37,500 nucleotides of DNA from Mesostigma viride. Its lineage: Eukaryota; Streptophyta; Mesostigmatophyceae; Mesostigmatales; Mesostigmataceae. The stretch spans positions 82,501-120,000 of the forward strand of contig RPFO01001677.1 of assembly GCA_009746045.1 (NCBI GenBank). Reading direction: 5' to 3'. Within the stretch, counting starts at the first letter, position 1. The number at the start of each line of letters is the position of its first letter. The notes beneath the pieces were generated by a model that was not told where the DNA came from, searched no databases, and saw nothing but the letters and a program-made list of their open reading frames with translations. Below, piece after piece: positions 1 through 12,334 of this stretch. A program made the position numbers and the translations under genes.

Positions 1-362
1 TCGCCCTCGCCCTCGCCCTCGCCCTCGCCCTCGCCCTCGCCCTCGCCCTCGCCCTCGCCCTCGCCCTCGCCCTCGCCCTCGCCCTCGCCCTCGCCCTCGC
101 CCTCGCCCTCGCCCTCGCCCTCGCCCTCGCCCTCGCCCTCGCCCTCGCCCTCGCCCTCGCCCTCGCCCTCGCCCTCGCCCTCGCCCTCGCCCTCGCCCTC
201 GCCCTCGCCCTCGCCCTCGCCCTCGCCCTCGCCCTCGCCCTCGCCATCGCCCTCGCCCTCGCCCTCGCCCTCGCCATCGCCCTCGCCCTACTCCTCGCTT
301 TCCCTCACTCTCGCCCTCGCCCTCGCCCTCGCCCTCGCCCTCGCCCTCGCCCTCGCCCTCGC
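1..362. repeat. (CCCTCG)n hexanucleotide array, left edge of satellite
   Basis: About 60 tandem copies of CCCTCG with a few A-for-C changes (CCATCG near 245 and 275) and a degenerate interruption at about 286-312. It is cut by the window start, so its full length is unknown. The minus strand reads GGGCGA repeats, which meets the simple G-quadruplex rule (runs of three G separated by three bases); the plus strand could form an i-motif. At 363 it joins the middle of a satellite unit, not a unit boundary. The same hexamer occurs inside every satellite unit. Confidence 0.97.
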
Positions 363-3300
363 CCCCGCCCTCACTGGCCCTCACCTGGGCGCACTTGCCC
401 TCGCCCTCGCTCAGGTCCCATCTGCACACTAGCGCACTGGGGTCCATCCTCACCCTACCTAGCCCTGGCCCTTTTACCCTCGCTTTCAGCCTGATGCTCC
501 CTCTCCACTACCTACACCTGCGCGCTTCCCCTCGCCCTCGCTTTCCATCGCTTTCACTCGCCCTCGCCCTCGCCCTCGCCCTCGCCAGGTGAGGGCCACC
601 CTCACTCTCCTTGGTCTTCATCCCCGCTATGGCCCTCGCTTATGTTCAGTGTCCCCAGCCCTCACCCTCACTCCCACCCTAAAGCACAGCCCTAGCTCTG
701 CTGCCCTCACTCAGCCTCTCTCACCCGCAGCCTTCCTCTGCACCTCTCGCCCGCGCCCTCGCTCAGGCCCCCTGTGCATTTGTTTGCCCAGTGGGGCCCC
801 CCTCGCCCTACCTAGCCTTCACCATCGCCATAGCCCTGGCTCTTGCTCTGGCCTGCACCCTCCCCCCCAACCTCGCACCATCACTCAGGTGCCCTTGCCC
901 TGCGCCCCTTTGCAATCGCCCGGTGGAAAACCCACCCACACCTCACTTCGCCTTTAATCGTTAGTAGTCAACTCGGTGCCATCACCCCCGCCCTCACTGG
1001 CCCTCACCTGGGCGCACTTGCCCTCGCCCTCGCTCAGGTCCCATCTGCACACTCGCGCACTGGGGCCCATCCTCACCCTACCTAGCCCTGGCCCTTCTAC
1101 CCTCGCTTTCATTCTGCTGCTCCCTCTCCACTACCTACACCTGCGCGCTTCCCCTCGCCCTCACTTTCCATCGCTTTCACTCGCCCTCGCCCTCGCCAGG
1201 TGAGGGCCACCCTCACTCTCCTTGGTCTTCATCCCCGCTATGGCCCTCGCTTATGTTCAGTGTCCCCAGCCCTCACCCTCACTCCCACCCTAAAGCACAG
1301 CCCTAGCTCTGCTGCCCTCACTCAGCCTCTCTCACCCGCAGCCTTCCTCTGCACCTCTCGCCCGCGCCCTCGCTCAGGCCCCCTGTGCATTTGTTTGCCC
1401 AGTGGGGCCCCCCTCGCCCTACCTAGCCTTCACCATCGCCATAGCCCTGGCTCTTGCTCTGGCCTGCACCCTCCCCCCCAACCTCGCACCATCACTCAGG
1501 TGCCCTTGCCCTGGGCCCCTTTGCAATCGCCCGGTGGAAAACCCACCCACACCTCACTTCACCTGTAATCGTTAGTAGTCAACTCGGTCCCATCACCCCC
1601 GCCCTCACTGGCCCTCACCTGGGCTCACTTGCCCTCGCCCTCGCTCAGGTCCCATCTGCACACTCGCGCACTGGGGCCCATCCTCACCCTACCTAGCCCT
1701 GGCCCTTTTACCGTACCCTCGCTTTCATTCTGCTGCTCCCTCTCCACTACCTACACCTGCGCGCTTTCCCTCGCCCTCGCTTTCCATCGCTTTCACTCGC
1801 CCTCGCCCTCGCCAGGTGAGGGCCACCCTCACTCTCCTTGGTCTTCATCCCCGCTATGGCCCTCGCTTATGTTCAGTGTCCCCAGCCCTCACCCTCACTC
1901 CCACCCTAAAGCACAGCCCTAGCTCTGCTGCCCTCACTCAGCCTCTCTCACCCGCAGCCTTCCTCTGCACCTCTCGCCCGCGCCCTTGCTCAGGCCCCCT
2001 GTCCATTTGTTTGCCCAGTGGGGCCCGCCCTCGCCCTACACTAGCCTTTACCATCGCTATAGACCTGGCCTCAAGTTGCTCTGGCCTTTACCCTCACCCC
2101 CAACCTTGCACCATCACTCAGGTGCCCTTGCCCTGGGCCCCTTTGCAATCGCCCGGTGGAAAACCCACCCACACCTCACTTCGCCTTCAATCGTTAGTAG
2201 TCAACTCGGTGCCATCACCCCCGCCCTCACTGGCCCTCACCTGGGCTCACTTGCCCTCGCCCTCGCTCAGGTCCCATCTGCACACTCGCGCACTGGGGCC
2301 CATCCTCACCCTACCTAGCCCTGGCCCTTCTACCCTCGCTTTCATTCTGCTGCTCCCTCTCCACTACCTACACCTGCGCGCTTCCCCTCGCCCTCACTTT
2401 CCATCGCTTTCACTCGCCCTCGCCCTCGCCCTCACCCTCGCCCTCGCCCTGTGGGGGCCACCCTCACTCTCCTTGGTCTTCATCCCCGCTATGGCCCTCG
2501 CTTATGTTCAGTGTCCCCAGCCCTCACCCTCACTCCCTCCCTAAAGCACAGCCCTAGCTCTGCTGCCCTCACTCAGCCTCTCTCACCCGCAGCCTTCCTC
2601 TGCACCTCTCGCCCGCGCCCTCGCTCAGGCCCCCTGTGCATTTGTTTGCCCAGTGGGGCCCCCCCTCGCCCTACCTAGCCTTCACCATCGCCATAGCCCT
2701 GGCTCTTGCTCTGGCCTGCACCCTCCCCCCCAACCTCGCACCATCACTCAGGTGCCCTTGCCCTGGGCCCCTTTGCAATCGCCCGGTGGAAGACCCACCC
2801 ACACCTCACTTCACCTGTAATCGTTAGTAGTCAACTCGGTGCCATCACCCCCGCCCTCACTGGCCCTCACCTGGGCTCACTTGCCCTCGCCCTCGCTCAG
2901 GTCCCATCTGCACACTCGCGCACTGGGGCCCATCCTCACCCTACCTAGCCCCTGCCCTTTTACCCTCGCTTTCATTCTGCTGCTCCCTCTCCACTACCTA
3001 CACCTGCGCGCTTCCCCTCGCCCTCACTTTCCATCGCTTTCACTCGCCCTCGCCCTCGCCAGGTGAGGGCCACCCTCACTCTCCTTGGTCTTCATCCCCG
3101 CTATGGCCCTCGCTTATGTTCAGTGTCCCCAGCCCTCACCCTCACTCCCACCCTAAAGCACAGCCCTAGCTCTGCTGCCCTCACTCAGCCTCTCTCACCC
3201 GCAGCCTTCCTCTGCACCTCTCGCCCGCGCCCTCGCTCAGGCCCCCTGTCCATTTGTTTGCCCAGTGGGGCCCGCCCTCGCCCTACACTAGCCTTTACCA

Positions 3301-5551
3301 TCGCTATAGACCTGGCCTCAAGTTGCTCTGGCCTTTACCCTCACCCCCAACCTTGCACCATCACTCAGGTGCCCTTGCCCTGGGCCCCTTTGCAATCGCC
3401 CGGTGGAAAACCCACCCACACCTCACTTCACCTGTAATCGTTAGTAGTCAACTCAACTCGGTGCCATCACCCCCGCCCTCACTGGCCCTCACCTGGGCTC
3501 ACTTGCCCTCGCCCTCGCTCAGGTCCCATCTGCACACTCGCGCACTGGGGCCCATCCTCACCCTACCTAGCCCTGGCCCTTCTACCCTCGCTTTCATTCT
3601 GCTGCTCCCTCTCCACTACCTACACCTGCGCGCTTTCCCTCGCCCTCGCTTTCCATCGCTTTCACTCGCCCTCGCCCTCGCCAGGTGAGGGCCACCCTCA
3701 CTCTCCTTGGTCTTCATCCCCGCTATGGCCCTCGCTTATGTTCAGTGTCCCCAGCCCTCACCCTCACTCCCACCCTAAAGCACAGCCCTAGCTCTGCTGC
3801 CCTCACTCAGCCTCTCTCACCCGCAGCCTTCCTCTGCACCTCTCGCCCCGCCCTCGCTCAGGCCCCCTGTGCATTTGTTTGCCCAGTGGGGCCCGCCCTC
3901 GCCCTACCTAGCCTTCACCATCGCCATAGCCCTGGCTCTTGCTCTGGCCTGCACCCTCCCCCCCAACCTCGCACCATCACTCAGGTGCCCTTGCCCTGCG
4001 CCCCTTTGCAATCGCCCGGTGGAAAACCCACCCACACCTCACTTCGCCTTTAATCGTTAGTAGTCAACTCGGTGCCATCACCCCCGCCCTCACTGGCCCT
4101 CACCTGGGCTCACTTGCCCTCGCCCTCGCTCAGGTCCCATCTGCACACTCGCGCACTGGGGCCCATCCTCGCCCTACCTAGCCCTGGCCCTTTTACCCTC
4201 GCTTTCAGCCTGATGCTCCCTCTCCACTACCTACACCTGCGCGCTTCCCCTCGCCCTCGCTTTCCATCGCTTTCACTCGCCCTCGCCCTCGCCAGGTGAG
4301 GGCCACCCTCACTCTCCTTGGTCTTCATCCCCGCTATGGCCCTCGCTTATGTTCAGTGTCCCCAGCCCTCACCCTCACTCCCACCCTAAAGCACAGCCCT
4401 AGCTCTTCTGCCCTCACTCAGCCTCTCTCACCCGCAGCCTTCCTCTGCACCTCTCGCCCGCGCCCTTGCTCAGGCCCCCTGTCCATTTGTTTGCCCAGTG
4501 GGGCCCGCCCTCGCCCTACACTAGCCTTCACCATCGCTATAGACCTGGCCTCAAGTTGCTCTGGCCTGCACCCTCCCCCCCAACCTTGCACCATCACTCA
4601 GGTGCCCTTGCCCTGGGCCCCTTTGCAATCGCCCGGTGGAAAACCCACCCACACCTCACTTCGCCTTCAATCGTTAGTAGTCAACTCGGTGCCATCACCC
4701 CCGCCCTCACTGGCCCTCACCTGGGCTCACTTGCCCTCGCCCTCGCTCAGGTCCCATCTGCACACTCGCGCACTGGGGCCCATCCTCACCCTACCTAGCC
4801 CCTGCCCTTCTACCCTCGCTTTCATTCTGCTGCTCCCTCTCCACTACCTACACCTGCGCGCTTCCCCTCGCCCTCGCTTTTCATCGCTTTCACTCGCCCT
4901 CGCCCTCGCCCTCACCCTCGCCCTCGCCCTGCGGGGGCCACCCTCACCCTCCATGGTCTTCATCCCCGCTATGGCCCTCGCTTATGCTCAGCGTCCCTTG
5001 CCCTCGCCCTCACTCTAACCCTAGAGCACAGCCCTAGCTCTGCTGGCCTCACTCAGGCTCACTCATCCGCAGCCTTCCTCTGCACCTCTTGCCCGCGCCC
5101 TCGCTCAGGCCCCCTGTGCATTTGTTTGCCCAGTGGGGCCCGCCCTCGCCCTACCTAGCCTTCACCATCGCCATAGCCCTGGCTCTTGCTCTGGCCTGCA
5201 CCCTCCCCCCCAACCTCGCACCATCACTCAGGTGCCCTTGCCCTGCGCCCCTTTGCAATCGCCCGGTGGAAAACCCACCCACACCTCACTTCGCCTTTAA
5301 TCGTTAGTAGTCAACTCGGTGCCATCACCCCCGCCCTCACTGGCCCTCACCTGGGCTCACTTGCCCTCGCCCTCGCTCAGGTCCCATCTGCACACTCGCG
5401 CACTGGGGCCCATCCTCACCCTACCTAGCCCTGGCCCTTCTACCCTCGCTTTCATTCTGCTGCTCCCTCTCCACTACCTACACCTGCGCGCTTCCCCTCG
5501 CCCTCGCTTTCCATCGCTTTCACTCGCCCTCGCCCTCGCCCTCGCCCTCGC
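363..5551. repeat. Satellite array, left diverse block (about 8.5 units)
   Basis: Tandem units of about 611-640 bp. Unit junctions, marked by GGCCACCCTCAC, lie near 593, 1204, 1820, 2456, 3067, 3689, 4300 and 4935. Each unit contains a (CTCGCC) run, a CAGGTGAGGGCC junction, TTTGTTTGCCCAGTGGGGC, TTTGCAATCGCCCGGTGG and AATCGTTAGTAGTCAACTCG. Units differ at linked sites: GCGCCCC versus GGGCCCC before the CAATCG motif, and TTTAATCG, TTCAATCG or CTGTAATCG after it. Junctions at 2450 and 4932 use a different form (CCCTGTGGGGGCC or CCCTGCGGGGGCC). A small duplication of ACTCA lies at about 3451-3458. All six frames are interrupted in each unit, for example by the double stop in GTTAGTAGTC, so I do not treat it as coding. 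Confidence 0.95.
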
Positions 5552-8500
5552 CAGGTGAGGGCCACCCTCACTCTCCTTGGTCTTCATCCCCGCTATGGCC
5601 CTCGCTTATGTTCAGTGTCCCCAGCCCTCACCCTCACTCCCACCCTAAAGCACAGCCCTAGCTCTGCTGCCCTCACTCAGCCTCTCTCACCCGCAGCCTT
5701 CCTCTGCACCTCTCGCCCGCGCCCTCGCTCAGGCCCCCTGTGCATTTGTTTGCCCAGTGGGGCCCGCCCTCGCCCTACCTAGCCTTCACCATCGCCATAG
5801 CCCTGGCTCTTGCTCTGGCCTGCACCCTCCCCCCCAACCTCGCACCATCACTCAGGTGCCCTTGCCCTGCGCCCCTTTGCAATCGCCCGGTGGAAAACCC
5901 ACCCACACCTCACTTCGCCTTTAATCGTTAGTAGTCAACTCGGTGCCATCACCCCCGCCCTCACTGGCCCTCACCTGGGCTCACTTGCCCTCGCCCTCGC
6001 TCAGGTCCCATCTGCACACTCGCGCACTGGGGCCCATCCTCACCCTACCTAGCCCTGGCCCTTCTACCCTCGCTTTCATTCTGCTGCTCCCTCTCCACTA
6101 CCTACACCTGCGCGCTTCCCCTCGCCCTCGCTTTCCATCGCTTTCACTCGCCCTCGCCCTCGCCAGGTGAGGGCCACCCTCACTCTCCTTGGTCTTCATC
6201 CCCGCTATGGCCCTCGCTTATGTTCAGTGTCCCCAGCCCTCACCCTCACTCCCACCCTAAAGCACAGCCCTAGCTCTGCTGCCCTCACTCAGCCTCTCTC
6301 ACCCGCAGCCTTCCTCTGCACCTCTCGCCCGCGCCCTCGCTCAGGCCCCCTGTGCATTTGTTTGCCCAGTGGGGCCCGCCCTCGCCCTACCTAGCCTTCA
6401 CCATCGCCATAGCCCTGGCTCTTGCTCTGGCCTGCACCCTCCCCCCCAACCTCGCACCATCACTCAGGTGCCCTTGCCCTGCGCCCCTTTGCAATCGCCC
6501 GGTGGAAAACCCACCCACACCTCACTTCGCCTTAATCGTTAGTAGTCAACTCGGTGCCATCACCCCCGCCCTCACTGGCCCTCACCTGGGCTCACTTGCC
6601 CTCGCCCTCGCTCAGGTCCCATCTGCACACTCGCGCACTGGGGCCCATCCTCACCCTACCTAGCCCTGGCCCTTCTACCCTCGCTTTCATTCTGCTGCTC
6701 CCTCTCCACTACCTACACCTGCGCGCTTCCCCTCGCCCTCGCTTTCCATCGCTTTCACTCGCCCTCGCCCTCGCCAGGTGAGGGCCACCCTCACTCTCCT
6801 TGGTCTTCATCCCCGCTATGGCCCTCGCTTATGTTCAGTGTCCCCAGCCCTCACCCTCACTCCCACCCTAAAGCACAGCCCTAGCTCTGCTGCCCTCACT
6901 CAGCCTCTCTCACCCGCAGCCTTCCTCTGCACCTCTCGCCCGCGCCCTCGCTCAGGCCCCCTGTGCATTTGTTTGCCCAGTGGGGCCCGCCCTCGCCCTA
7001 CCTAGCCTTCACCATCGCCATAGCCCTGGCTCTTGCTCTGGCCTGCACCCTCCCCCCCAACCTCGCACCATCACTCAGGTGCCCTTGCCCTGGCCCCTTT
7101 GCAATCGCCCGGTGGAAAACCCACCCACACCTCACTTCGCCTTAATCGTTAGTAGTCAACTCGGTGCCATCACCCCCGCCCTCACTGGCCCTCACCTGGG
7201 CTCACTTGCCCTCGCCCTCGCTCAGGTCCCATCTGCACACTCGCGCACTGGGGCCCATCCTCACCCTACCTAGCCCTGGCCCTTCTACCCTCGCTTTCAT
7301 TCTGCTGCTCCCTCTCCACTACCTACACCTGCGCGCTTCCCCTCGCCCTCGCTTTCCATCGCTTTCACTCGCCCTCGCCCTCGCCAGCCCTCGTGAGGGC
7401 CACCCTCACTCTCCTTGGTCTTCATCCCCGCTATGGCCCTCGCTTATGTTCAGTGTCCCCAGCCCTCACCCTCACTCCCACCCTAAAGCACAGCCCTAGC
7501 TCTGCTGCCCTCACTCAGCCTCTCTCACCCGCAGCCTTCCTCTGCACCTCTGCCCGCGCCCTCGCTCAGGCCCCCTGTGCATTTGTTTGCCCAGTGGGGC
7601 CCGCCCTCGCCCTACCTAGCCTTCACCATCGCCATAGCCCTGGCTCTTGCTCTGGCCTGCACCCTCCCCCCAACCTCGCACCATCACTCAGGTGCCCTTG
7701 CCCTGCGCCCCTTTGCAATCGCCCGGTGGAAAACCCACCCACACCTCACTTCGCCTTTAATCGTTAGTAGTCAACTCGGTGCCATCACCCCCGCCCTCAC
7801 TGGCCCTCACCTGGGCTCACTTGCCCTCGCCCTCGCTCAGGTCCCATCTGCACACTCGCGCACTGGGGCCCATCCTCACCCTACCTAGCCCTGGCCCTTC
7901 TACCCTCGCTTTCATTCTGCTGCTCCCTCTCCACTACCTACACCTGCGCGCTTCCCCTCGCCCTCGCTTTCCATCGCTTTCACTCGCCCTCGCCCTCGCC
8001 CTCGCCCTCGCCAGGTGAGGGCCACCCTCACTCTCCTTGGTCTTCATCCCCGCTATGGCCCTCGCTTATGTTCAGTGTCCCCAGCCCTCACCCTCACTCC
8101 CACCCTAAAGCACAGCCCTAGCTCTGCTGCCCTCACTCAGCCTCTCTCACCCGCAGCCTTCCTCTGCACCTCTCGCCCGCGCCCTCGCTCAGGCCCCCTG
8201 TGCATTTGTTTGCCCAGTGGGGCCCGCCCTCGCCCTACCTAGCCTTCACCATCGCCATAGCCCTGGCTCTTGCTCTGGCCTGCACCCTCCCCCCCAACCT
8301 CGCACCATCACTCAGGTGCCCTTGCCCTGCGCCCCTTTGCAATCGCCCGGTGGAAAACCCACCCACACCTCACTTCGCCTTTAATCGTTAGTAGTCAACT
8401 CGGTGCCATCACCCCCGCCCTCACTGGCCCTCACCTGGGCTCACTTGCCCTCGCCCTCGCTCAGGTCCCATCTGCACACTCGCGCACTGGGGCCCATCCT

Positions 8501-11500
8501 CACCCTACCTAGCCCTGGCCCTTCTACCCTCGCTTTCATTCTGCTGCTCCCTCTCCACTACCTACACCTGCGCGCTTCCCCTCGCCCTCGCTTTCCATCG
8601 CTTTCACTCGCCCTCGCCCTCGCCAGGTGAGGGCCACCCTCACTCTCCTTGGTCTTCATCCCCGCTATGGCCCTCGCTTATGTTCAGTGTCCCCAGCCCT
8701 CACCCTCACTCCCACCCTAAAGCACAGCCCTAGCTCTGCTGCCCTCACTCAGCCTCTCTCACCCGCAGCCTTCCTCTGCACCTCTCGCCCGCGCCCTCGC
8801 TCAGGCCCCCTGTGCATTTGTTTGCCCAGTGGGGCCCGCCCTCGCCCTACCTAGCCTTCACCATCGCCATAGCCCTGGCTCTTGCTCTGGCCTGCACCCT
8901 CCCCCCCAACCTCGCACCATCACTCAGGTGCCCTTGCCCTGCGCCCCTTTGCAATCGCCCGGTGGAAAACCCACCCACACCTCACTTCGCCTTAATCGTT
9001 AGTAGTCAACTCGGTGCCATCACCCCCGCCCTCACTGGCCCTCACCTGGGCTCACTTGCCCTCGCCCTCGCTCAGGTCCCATCTGCACACTCGCGCACTG
9101 GGGCCCATCCTCACCCTACCTAGCCCTGGCCCTTCTACCCTCGCTTTCATTCTGCTGCTCCCTCTCCACTACCTACACCTGCGCGCTTCCCCTCGCCCTC
9201 GCTTTCCATCGCTTTCACTCGCCCTCGCCCTCGCCCTCGCCCTCGTGAGGGCCACCCTCACTCTCCTTGGTCTTCATCCCCGCTATGGCCCTCGCTTATG
9301 TTCAGTGTCCCCAGCCCTCACCCTCACTCCCACCCTAAAGCACAGCCCTAGCTCTGCTGCCCTCACTCAGCCTCTCTCACCCGCAGCCTTCCTCTGCACC
9401 TCTCGCCCGCGCCCTCGCTCAGGCCCCCTGTGCATTTGTTTGCCCAGTGGGGCCCGCCCTCGCCCTACCTAGCCTTCACCATCGCCATAGCCCTGGCTCT
9501 TGCTCTGGCCTGCACCCTCCCCCCCAACCTCGCACCATCACTCAGGTGCCCTTGCCCTGGCCCCTTTGCAATCGCCCGGTGGAAAACCCACCCACACCTC
9601 ACTTCGCCTTAATCGTTAGTAGTCAACTCGGTGCCATCACCCCCGCCCTCACTGGCCCTCACCTGGGCTCACTTGCCCTCGCCCTCGCTCAGGTCCCATC
9701 TGCACACTCGCGCACTGGGGCCCATCCTCACCCTACCTAGCCCTGGCCCTTCTACCCTCGCTTTCATTCTGCTGCTCCCTCTCCACTACCTACACCTGCG
9801 CGCTTCCCCTCGCCCTCGCTTTCCATCGCTTTCACTCGCCCTCGCCCTCGCCCTCGCCCTCGCCAGGTGAGGGCCACCCTCACTCTCCTTGGTCTTCATC
9901 CCCGCTATGGCCCTCGCTTATGTTCAGTGTCCCCAGCCCTCACCCTCACTCCCACCCTAAAGCACAGCCCTAGCTCTGCTGCCCTCACTCAGCCTCTCTC
10001 ACCCGCAGCCTTCCTCTGCACCTCTCGCCCGCGCCCTCGCTCAGGCCCCCTGTGCATTTGTTTGCCCAGTGGGGCCCGCCCTCGCCCTACCTAGCCTTCA
10101 CCATCGCCATAGCCCTGGCTCTTGCTCTGGCCTGCACCCTCCCCCCCAACCTCGCACCATCACTCAGGTGCCCTTGCCCTGCGCCCCTTTGCAATCGCCC
10201 GGTGGAAAACCCACCCACACCTCACTTCGCCTTTAATCGTTAGTAGTCAACTCGGTGCCATCACCCCCGCCCTCACTGGCCCTCACCTGGGCTCACTTGC
10301 CCTCGCCCTCGCTCAGGTCCCATCTGCACACTCGCGCACTGGGGCCCATCCTCACCCTACCTAGCCCTGGCCCTTCTACCCTCGCTTTCATTCTGCTGCT
10401 CCCTCTCCACTACCTACACCTGCGCGCTTCCCCTCGCCCTCGCTTTCCATCGCTTTCACTCGCCCTCGCCCTCGCCCTCGCCCTCGCCAGGTGAGGGCCA
10501 CCCTCACTCTCCTTGGTCTTCATCCCCGCTATGGCCCTCGCTTATGTTCAGTGTCCCCAGCCCTCACCCTCACTCCCACCCTAAAGCACAGCCCTAGCTC
10601 TGCTGCCCTCACTCAGCCTCTCTCACCCGCAGCCTTCCTCTGCACCTCTCGCCCGCGCCCTCGCTCAGGCCCCCTGTGCATTTGTTTGCCCAGTGGGGCC
10701 CGCCCTCGCCCTACCTAGCCTTCACCATCGCCATAGCCCTGGCTCTTGCTCTGGCCTGCACCCTCCCCCCCAACCTCGCACCATCACTCAGGTGCCCTTG
10801 CCCTGCGCCCCTTTGCAATCGCCCGGTGGAAAACCCACCCACACCTCACTTCGCCTTTAATCGTTAGTAGTCAACTCGGTGCCATCACCCCCGCCCTCAC
10901 TGGCCCTCACCTGGGCTCACTTGCCCTCGCCCTCGCTCAGGTCCCATCTGCACACTCGCGCACTGGGGCCCATCCTCACCCTACCTAGCCCTGGCCCTTC
11001 TACCCTCGCTTTCATTCTGCTGCTCCCTCTCCACTACCTACACCTGCGCGCTTCCCCTCGCCCTCGCTTTCCATCGCTTTCACTCGCCCTCGCCCTCGCC
11101 AGGTGAGGGCCACCCTCACTCTCCTTGGTCTTCATCCCCGCTATGGCCCTCGCTTATGTTCAGTGTCCCCAGCCCTCACCCTCACTCCCACCCTAAAGCA
11201 CAGCCCTAGCTCTGCTGCCCTCACTCAGCCTCTCTCACCCGCAGCCTTCCTCTGCACCTCTCGCCCGCGCCCTCGCTCAGGCCCCCTGTCCATTTGTTTG
11301 CCCAGTGGGGCCCCCCTCGCCCTACCTAGCCTTCACCATCGCCATAGCCCTGGCTCTTGCTCTGGCCTGCACCCTCCCCCCCAACCTCGCACCATCACTC
11401 AGGTGCCCTTGCCCTGGGCCCCTTTGCAATCGCCCGGTGGAAAACCCACCCACACCTCACTTCGCCTTAATCGTTAGTAGTCAACTCGGTGCCATCACCC

Positions 11501-12334
11501 CCGCCCTCACTGGCCCTCACCTGGGCTCACTTGCCCTCGCCCTCGCTCAGGTCCCATCTGCACACTCGCGCACTGGGGCCCATCCTCACCCTACCTAGCC
11601 CTGGCCCTTCTACCCTCGCTTTCATTCTGCTGCTCCCTCTCCACTACCTACACCTGCGCGCTTCCCCTCGCCCTCGCTTTCCATCGCTTTCACTCGCCCT
11701 CGCCCTCGCCCTCGCCCTCGCCAGGTGAGGGCCACCCTCACTCTCCTTGGTCTTCATCCCCGCTATGGCCCTCGCTTATGTTCAGTGTCCCCAGCCCTCA
11801 CCCTCACTCCCACCCTAAAGCACAGCCCTAGCTCTGCTGCCCTCACTCAGCCTCTCTCACCCGCAGCCTTCCTCTGCACCTCTCGCCCGCGCCCTCGCTC
11901 AGGCCCCCTGTGCATTTGTTTGCCCAGTGGGGCCCGCCCTCGCCCTACCTAGCCTTCACCATCGCCATAGCCCTGGCTCTTGCTCTGGCCTGCACCCTCC
12001 CCCCCAACCTCGCACCATCACTCAGGTGCCCTTGCCCTGCGCCCCTTTGCAATCGCCCGGTGGAAAACCCACCCACACCTCACTTCGCCTTTAATCGTTA
12101 GTAGTCAACTCGGTGCCATCACCCCCGCCCTCACTGGCCCTCACCTGGGCTCACTTGCCCTCGCCCTCGCTCAGGTCCCATCTGCACACTCGCGCACTGG
12201 GGCCCATCCTCACCCTACCTAGCCCTGGCCCTTCTACCCTCGCTTTCATTCTGCTGCTCCCTCTCCACTACCTACACCTGCGCGCTTCCCCTCGCCCTCG
12301 CTTTCCATCGCTTTCACTCGCCCTCGCCCTCGCC
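5552..12334. repeat. Satellite array, homogenised core (11 units, higher-order period)
   Basis: Eleven consecutive units, with junctions near 5552, 6164, 6775, 7390, 8012, 8624, 9245, 9864, 10488, 11100 and 11722, are almost identical by eye. They differ mainly in the number of CCCTCG hexamers before the junction, one-base indels (CTTTAATCG versus CTTAATCG) and the GCGCCCC / GGCCCC / GGGCCCC site. The order of these variants repeats: the four units from 5552 match the four from 8012 (offset about 2460 bp), and the next block begins at 10488 (offset 2476). The fourth unit of the first block and the third of the second carry junctions lacking the usual CAGG (CCCTCGTGAGGGCC). Confidence 0.93.

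Noticed and set aside
1-362. Telomere repeat
   Set aside because: CCCTCG is not a known telomeric motif and the array is flanked by satellite. Only a single TTTAGGG appears in the window (32765), inside the GGGA tract.
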